Shown: in pieces, positions 57,591 through 64,000 of the stretch
Layout of the letters: every line of letters starts with the position of its first letter
Position numbering within the stretch: the first letter of the stretch is position 1
NCBI GenBank assembly: GCA_000697665.1
Contig: KL197746.1
Location: 159,628 to 223,627 of the forward strand
Direction: 5' to 3'
DNA from: Jaapia argillacea MUCL 33604
Lineage: Eukaryota; Basidiomycota; Agaricomycetes; Jaapiales; Jaapiaceae
DNA: 64,000 bases
Notes under the pieces: model-generated
Seen by the model: only the letters and a program-made list of their open reading frames with translations
What the model was told of the DNA's origin: nothing
Databases searched by the model: none
Program-made: the position numbers and the translations under genes

Positions 57591-58058
57591 TTAGCCGTCT
57601 TCAGCTTTGAGGGATCCTTGGGCGTGTAATACATGCTTTCCGCCCGTACGATTGTTAGCTCTGGGAGTGTTGACCATAGATGTGAAGCTATGGAAAGGGG
57701 TGGATATGAGGGTAAGTGATGTCGGAGGTGGACTGACCTGAGGAGGGTAGCTTGGGTTTGTTGACGATGAGATCCGGGCGGAAGTTTGGAATACTTGAAA
57801 TATACGACCCAGGGGGGGTGTAATTGGGTATGATGACGCGACTGGGTTAGAATGGAGGGACTCGGTGTACGGATAGAGGAGAGCTGATGGAGGCAAGCTT
57901 AGGATAGGGGCAGTGCTGACAAAGCCGACGATTGCAGTCCGTCGGGAGGTCCACGGCTTCCAGATATAGACAGCTTGGTCAGCGTAGGTCCGTCGGTCAT
58001 GCCACGCGCCCCCAACCAAGCGATTCCACACAACTCCCGTCGTCCTCGAACCACTCAT
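57591..58058 (-). CDS. small hypothetical protein, weak call
   Basis: An open frame of 155 codons starting at 58058 (MSGSRTTGVVWNRLVGGAWHDRRT). The first 35 residues look protein-like (VYIWKPW), the rest is serine/proline-rich and may contain an unrecognised intron. It is divergent from ATG1, with 187 bp between starts. No family recognised. Confidence 0.25.
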   Translation of the reverse strand: MSGSRTTGVVWNRLVGGAWHDRRTYADQAVYIWKPWTSRRTAIVGFVSTAPILSLPPSALLYPYTESLHSNPVASSYPITPPLGRIFQVFQTSARISSSTNPSYPPQVSPPPTSLTLISTPFHSFTSMVNTPRANNRTGGKHVLHAQGSLKAEDG

Positions 58059-58245
58059 GCAATCCGCTTACCTCTTACCTCTACCATCGTCTTGTGAATA
58101 ACTTGCAATCCATAAACACATCCCTGCCTATCTCTCTACTTTGACACCGATCTGAACTGAACTGGAATTGGAATTGGAATTGCTGTGCTGCCGTTTTGTT
58201 GGAACTTGGATCCACTCCCCTCTGTGAAGAGAGAGCACTGGGATC

Positions 58246-61200
58246 ATGAGTTCTATGATGGAGAAACAAGGAGGGAGAGCGGAAGATGAAGAAGTTAAAC
58301 CGTATGTTATCGTTAGTAACCTCGGTAAAGGAAGTTTCGCAGTTGTCTACAAGGGTTATCACTCCGTACGTCCCCTCTCCCCTCCCTCTCCACCACTCGC
58401 GATATCTGAAATGAGGTTTGTTTGGCGGGTTGTGATGAATTTGTAGGAAACGCATCAGCAAGTTGCTATCAAGACTATTACTAGGAGCGGGTTGAACCCC
58501 AAGTTATTGGATAATCTACGGAGCGAGATTGATATCCTCAAGTCTCTCTCGCACAGACATATCACAAAGTTAATCGATATCATCGTCAGTCCTCCTTCCT
58601 GCTTCCTTCTCCCCCATCCCACGTCTACCATTCATCCGGCCTTCTACCCATCCCTCCCAAACAAACTTACCACTAACACCAAACCCCACAGAGAGCCGAA
58701 CGCAACATCTACCTAATAATGGAATACTGCGCCGGCGGAGACTTGACAAACTACATCCGGAAACGCGGTCGAGTAGAAGGCTTAGAATACATCCCTTCTC
58801 CTGGTTCGCCCCCTCAATATTACCCACATCCAAGAGCGGGAGGGTTGGATGAGATTGTCGTTAGGAGTTTTTTGAGGCAGTTGGGTACGTCGTTTCCTTT
58901 TCTTTTTTTGGTGAGAGTTAGGGCGGGAGGCTAATGCGGTGTTGGTGGGTAGCGAGAGCTCTGAAGTTTTTGAGACAGAGGAATTTGATACATAGGGATA
59001 TCAAACCCCAGGTACGCTTTCTCCCTCCCTCTCCCCCTTAACCACCCTAACCCAACCCCAGAACCTCCTATTAAACCCCGCCTCCCCCGAAGAACTCTCC
59101 CGAGGCCATCCCATCGGTGTGCCCATCCTCAAAGTAGCTGATTTTGGGTTTGCGAGGAGTCTGCCGAACGCGATGTTGGCTGAGACACTTTGTGGTTCTC
59201 CGTATGTCCTTTCTCTGTTTGTCGTCACGGGTTTTTTGAGTGCTGATGTTGGTGTTCTGTTTGTTTGTTGATATTTCCTTTGGTGATTTCGTCGACCTTT
59301 TCTTTCCACCTCTCCTTTCACTCTCATGCCGCAGGTTATACATGGCACCCGAGATCCTCTCCTACAAACACTACGACGCCAAGGTCGACCTATGGTCCCT
59401 CGGAGCAGTCCTCTACGAAATGTCAACCGGCCGACCCCCCTTCCGCGCCCAAAACCACATCGAACTCCTAAAACGTATCGAAAAAACAAAATTCATAAAA
59501 TTCCCAGACGAAGATCCTCACCTCCTCTCAAAGCCCGAGGGGGAAGGTATAAAAGAAGTACCACCCGACGTCAAAGATTTGGTGAGGAGGCTTTTGAAGA
59601 GAGAGCCGGTGGAGAGGTGTGGGTTTGAAGAGTTTTTTGGGAGTGAGGCGTTGGCGAAGTCTAAGTTTCCTAGGCCGCCGAAAGGGGGGAGTGTTAGGGA
59701 GATGTCGGAGGGATTGGGAGCGGCAGAGGAGGGGAGGGGAGTTAAGGATGCTGTTGAAGCTGTTAATGGGGCTGTTATTGCTACTACTGGACCTGGAGCT
59801 GGGATTGTTGGTGCGGGGGCGGTGGTGGGTGTAGGAGGTGTAGGGGTGGGAGGAGGGGCAGGGGTAGGAGGGAATGGGACGGGAGTTGGAGCCGGTCCGT
59901 CCTCCACCACTCGACCGACACTTTTTGTCGCGTTGCCTGCTAATCAACGACCTATCCCGCCAGAAGTCATTGATCCACATAACGTTTTCCCGCCTAGCAA
60001 GTTTAATTTTGGGAGGAGGGATGGAGATGGGAGGTGAGCATTTTTTTGGTTCCCTGCATCCTTTCCACATTCTCCATTGTTTGACACACCGTTCTACATT
60101 TTGTTGACGCACATGTTCAGCCCTGCGTCTTCACAAGCCGAGCCCACTGCTCCCCCCGAAATGACCAGATCGCCGAGTAGCGCTTCTGATAGGTTGAGAG
60201 TCCCTAAACCGTTATCGACTGAAGGGTCTATTATACCTGGTGAGACGGAGGAAGATGGGTTGTTGAGGAGGGAGTATGTACTTGTTGGGGACACGAGAGC
60301 TGTTGAGTTTACTAGAGCTGTCGATGGTGAGTTTTACCCTTGAATAGCCAATACACAGCTCATCGTTGCGTTGCAGAAATTGCGGTAGCGAGAAGAAGAC
60401 CACTTCGAGATCGTCGAGCTCCACTCTCACCTCTAACAGATGAAACTCTAAACCGCGATTCCCGACCTTCTCTCGATTCTCCCTCCCACCAACAACAACC
60501 GATATCAAATATAACATTCCCACCTCCTCCCAACCCCAACACACCACCACTCTCCGCTTCACCCACCAGCGCAGCTTCACGTGCGGCCACGAATGCATTA
60601 ACACGTGCATTGAACGTCGCTTCGAAGAAATTGTTTGGTGTAGCTGGTGGACGGACGTCGTCGGGGAGGTATAGGGAAGTTTTGGGTTCGGGTGGGGGGT
60701 CTGGGTCTCCCAGGAGAGCTACCATTATTATTGGGAGGGCAGCTGAGGAGGAGGGGGAGAAGGATCCGTTGGAGGATAGGATGTTGACTGGTTTGGATGA
60801 TCTTGCGCAAAAGACTGATGTGTTGACGAGGTGGGCGGATGAGTTGTATGATTTTGTAAAGGCTGTTCCTCAGAGTACGTTCTTTCTTTCTTGAACTTTC
60901 ATCTCCTCTACCCTCTTCGTGCGTTGGTGCTGATTCTTGAATGGGTTGGAACCAGAACCTCTACCTGATCCCAACAAATTCACCAAACGGGATGGCGAAC
61001 TTGATAAACACGCTCTCGCAAGACGGAATGCGGATGTTGAAGCTGAGAATAACGCAGTCACTTGTGTGGCGGTTTACATGCTCGTTATGGCCTTTTCACA
61101 AAAAGGGATCGATCAACTTCGGAATCATCAAGAACATGTCAAGATGCGAGATCCGGATGGGGAGTTCCTTGTTAGTGAGGGATTTCATGACGGTTGGTTT

Positions 61201-61833
61201 ATTCCCTTGGATTGATGAGTTGAGTTGCCGAGAGTGCTGATTTGGTGATGAAGCGTTGGTGTGGTTCAAGGACCGGTTCATCAAATGTAATGATCGAGCG
61301 ACGTTGGTCAAGACTTGGTTACCTGTGCAATATGATGGACCTAGGATGTGGTTGGATCATTTGGTTTATGATCGCGCGCTCATGTTGGTACGTCCCCATA
61401 TCGACTTTTTTCCCGCATGATTGCCTTTGTGATTAAACTGGACAATGTGTAGAGTCGGACGGCTGCGCGGAAGGAACTTTTGGATCAAGCGACTGCACCT
61501 GATGAGTGCAAACAACTGTATGAGGAGTCGATATGGTTGCTTTATACGCTTCAAGATGACCTACTGCAAACTGCCAATCCGTTTGTTGAGGAAGATCGGA
61601 CGACGATCTCTACTTGTGAGTGATGGTCTTATGTCTGTCGTCGACTGCAACCCTTAAACACTTGTTTTTGATCAGGGATCACTCGAACGAGATTACGACT
61701 TCATCGGTGCATTGATCGTATGAAGATGAATGATCATGATAGAGTCAGGGACGCTCGCTCAGATCAGAACCTTGACGATGTACCTCGATATCCTCCACCT
61801 TGGGAAGCTACACCGACCGCTACTCGTTCATAG
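58246..61833 (+). CDS. ATG1: serine/threonine kinase Atg1 (ULK family), autophagy initiation
   Basis: Multi-exon gene starting [20 protein letters not shown] at 58246. Kinase motifs appear in order across exons: glycine loop [12 protein letters not shown], catalytic lysine in [28 protein letters not shown], the catalytic loop HRDIKPQ followed by NLLLN, the DFGFAR magnesium motif, and LYMAPEIL. After the kinase comes a low-complexity alanine/glycine/valine linker, then [22 protein letters not shown], and a C-terminal helical domain ([30 protein letters not shown] ... [15 protein letters not shown]) of the kind that binds Atg13. The stop is at 61831-61833. Atg1 starts autophagosome formation with Atg13 and Atg17. 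Introns are short GT-AG. One unusually long insert after GRVEG in the kinase N-lobe side is typical of fungal Atg1. Confidence 0.95.
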
Positions 61834-62247
61834 CCCCCTCTTCATTCTCCCTGTATATCCCCCCTTTCTTCCTGTCTCCCCACCTTGTGTATCGTATTTC
61901 CACACGCTGATTACTGACTGACCCTCTTTCCTCGCCATCACGGTTGAAAGGACACCCGCTTTGTTTTAGAGTTCTATGCTCTGTTTTTCCTACCTGCATG
62001 TTCCCGTGTACCACTCAAGTGTATTATATACTATCTACCATATTTCAATCTAGGTGTTGTCTGGGTTCTCCAACGAATTTCGATGTGTGGCGATTTTGAC
62101 GAAATATTCAGTCCATCCCATGGATCACTGGACACTCAAACCCGTTCCATCGAAGCGTGCATATCCTCCATTACTCCGTAGTGAATATCGTCGATTCCAA
62201 ACAAAATAGCACAGCAAGAGAGACAAAATCAATAAGCAATCCATGCA
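61834..62247. other. intergenic between convergent genes
   Basis: Between the ATG1 stop and the convergent end of the next gene. Nothing identified. Confidence 0.5.
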
Positions 62248-64000
62248 TCAGGCCTTCCGAGCTCTCGTCCTAGTAACTCTCGTCGTCGTCTTCGCCGGTA
62301 CAGGGATCTCGACACCACCGCTCGCATCCTCTTCTTTGATCGCCTTCCCTCTCACCGCCCGCTTCGCCGCAGGCTTCGTTGCAGCCTTGACAGGAGGCGC
62401 ATCATCCCCAGATAAAACTTCGTTTTGATCGGATGTCGATGCCGGTGTATTCTCCTTGTTACCTGCTGCTTGTTGTTCGTCGGGAGTTGACTGAAGCGGA
62501 GCGTCAGGCTTGGTAGTCGGTACTGTCGTGCCTGCTCTAGTTCGAGCTATAGTCCTTGTCGCCTTCGACGCAGCCGGAGCTTTCCTCGTCCTCGCAGCAG
62601 GCTTCGGCACGCTACCCTCCGACTCCTCTTCCTTGACAGCAACTGTTGTCTTACTCCTTCCGCCTCTAGTAGCTTTCGCCGGGGCAGGAGCAGGCGGTAA
62701 CTCGGGAGAATCAGCCCTGCCAATCGAATCGAGAGGGTCGTCCTGCTCGTCGAGGTCAATCGTAATCGGTTTTGTTCGAGTCCCCCTTCGCGCAGGAGCT
62801 GCCTTCGGTTTAGCTTTGCCGCCTCCGGCGGATGTTTCAGCATCCGTTGCAGGTGCTTTGGCTCGGGTACGAGACAATGCAGGCTTGGCTGGGGCGGGCT
62901 TGCCCGCATCGGACATGTCGCTCGCTGTAACTTTCTTGGTGGGTTTTGCGACACGAGCCTTGGGTTTCGCCGGCTGAGAATCACTGGTCGCTTCTGCAGG
63001 TTCAGGTACGGTGCTCGTCGTCGCAGTACTAGGCTCATCCTCGTCTTCACCGACAGGATCAAGGGAAGGGGTAGTCTTGCCTGACACTCCCTGAACCGTT
63101 GGCTTCTTTATCCTTGTCGATCGAACCGGTACACTAGTCTCCTACGAGCGAAAATTAAAGCTTGTCAGTCCTATGCAACATTGTCGCATCGAAAAAGCAT
63201 ACCTTTGTAGCAACACGCCTCCCTTTCAACACCCTCGGTTTCCTGACCTCACTCTCAACCTCAGCGTCACTCTCTACCGTCTTTCCTCTCAGATTCCTCT
63301 TCACCTTTCCATCGTCGACATCTGGCGTGGCCTCATCATCCGCCAGCCCAGACTCTGTGGTTCCTGGCGTGATTGAGTCGGTTTGGACCTGAGGCGTGCG
63401 ACGCCTAGTACTGGGAGCCGGAAGTTTGGCTTTGGAAGTAGCGGCGGGAGTTTTACGTCCTCGAGTCGACCTTGCTGCAGGAGTCGGTGCTATGATCACT
63501 TCTGGGATGCTCTCTTCGACCTCGAGTTCGGGTTCTTCGACTGGCATCTCTTCAGTCTCGGCTTCCGCCTTCCCCTCGTCGAGGACTTCGTCCCGTTGCT
63601 CGTGCGCCTCCTCTCCTCCATCCCTATGTTCCTGATCGTCGCCCACTTCCTCCTCAACCTCCATCTGGTCATGTTCACCCCTCCATCCAGCAGGACTCTC
63701 CAACATCTCGCCCACACCTTCAAACACAGGCGTACTCACCAAGTTCTCTCGCTCCCTCAAGAACATATCGCGAACGCCATTGATGTTCGGTGTCGCCGCC
63801 ATAGGTTCGTTCGCGAGGAGCGTATGTTTGAGAGTAGGTGTGGCAGCGGAGGGTTTCGGTTGAGCGAAGAGATGTTTGAGAGTATCCATCCGAGGTGTAC
63901 TCGGCGCTGGCACTTCCGTGGGGGTTTTGGGTCGGGTAGGTGTTTTGGGTCGGTCATTAGAGGGAGTTTTGGATCGAGTGGGGGTTTGAGGGCGAGTGAG
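62248..64000 (-). CDS. Lys/Ala/Pro-rich chromatin-type protein with Ki-67-like TP repeats, 5' end outside window
   Basis: Exon 62248-63087 and exon 63155-64000 (open past the edge) join through an intron at about 63144-63203. The N-terminal visible part has PKTPTR repeats, then four short units of the form TPxΦxGΦ: TPRMDTLKHLFAQP, TPTLKHTLLANEP, TPNINGVRDMFLRER and TPVFEGVGEMLESP. These recall the TP...LFxxP repeats of Ki-67-like proteins. An acidic central part follows, and the C-terminal half is a disordered lysine/alanine/arginine/proline sequence with KPKAR/TRAR motifs, ending TRVTRTRARKA. The composition suggests a nuclear, chromosome-associated protein phosphorylated by proline-directed kinases. 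No enzymatic domain. Function inferred only. Confidence 0.65.

Noticed and set aside
1-64000. CRISPR arrays, operons, ribosome binding sites
   Set aside because: Intron-rich eukaryotic DNA; no regularly spaced direct repeats of that kind are visible.

Overview
The window looks like nuclear DNA of a basidiomycete fungus, probably Agaricomycotina (a tremellomycete is possible; I cannot fix the genus). The reasons are intron-dense genes with short GT-AG introns (mostly about 40-60 nt), two Clp1-like sexual development genes, a tnp2-type CACTA element of the sort common in basidiomycetes, and lineage-typical families (F-box proteins, a P-loop NTPase family, a secreted family with a CxPDExCY motif).

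Left half (about 1-32 kb), repeat-rich. A block holding three unrelated, uncharacterised gene families was duplicated. Family 1 is a minus-strand, five-exon gene of about 760 aa. Family 2 is a minus-strand gene ending in a membrane segment. Family 3 is plus-strand and decayed. Family 1 occurs at 205-1305 (truncated), 20122-22625 (intact) and 27706-29988 (C-terminal frameshift). Family 2 occurs near 2.0-3.2, 6.1-7.1, 23.9-24.95 and 30.8-31.85 kb, and small exon fragments lie near 3.4-3.6 and 25.15-25.33 kb. Family 3 occurs near 3.8-5.7 and 25.4-27.0 kb. A CACTA transposon of about 9.7 kb (8.53-18.19 kb) separates the two blocks. It carries a tnp2 transposase gene with one in-frame TGA, and a divergent multi-exon gene for an AT-hook protein with an RTC4-like region. 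A 389-bp Tc1/mariner-type MITE sits just upstream of the intact family 1 gene.

Right half (about 32-64 kb), ordinary gene-dense sequence. In order: mitochondrial ribosomal protein bL28m; a 916-aa coiled-coil and acidic-tail protein; a secreted or membrane family protein; GWT1 (GPI-anchor inositol acyltransferase); an 882-aa P-loop NTPase; an F-box protein; a Clp1-like gene; a second F-box protein; a second Clp1-like gene; a probable mitochondrial protein with an RnpA-like stretch; ATG1 (autophagy kinase); and, running off the right edge, an alanine/proline/lysine-rich nuclear-type protein with Ki-67-like TP repeats.

Exon joins were worked out by hand from splice signals and reading frame. 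Where only outer limits are given, internal junctions were not all settled. No database search was possible.
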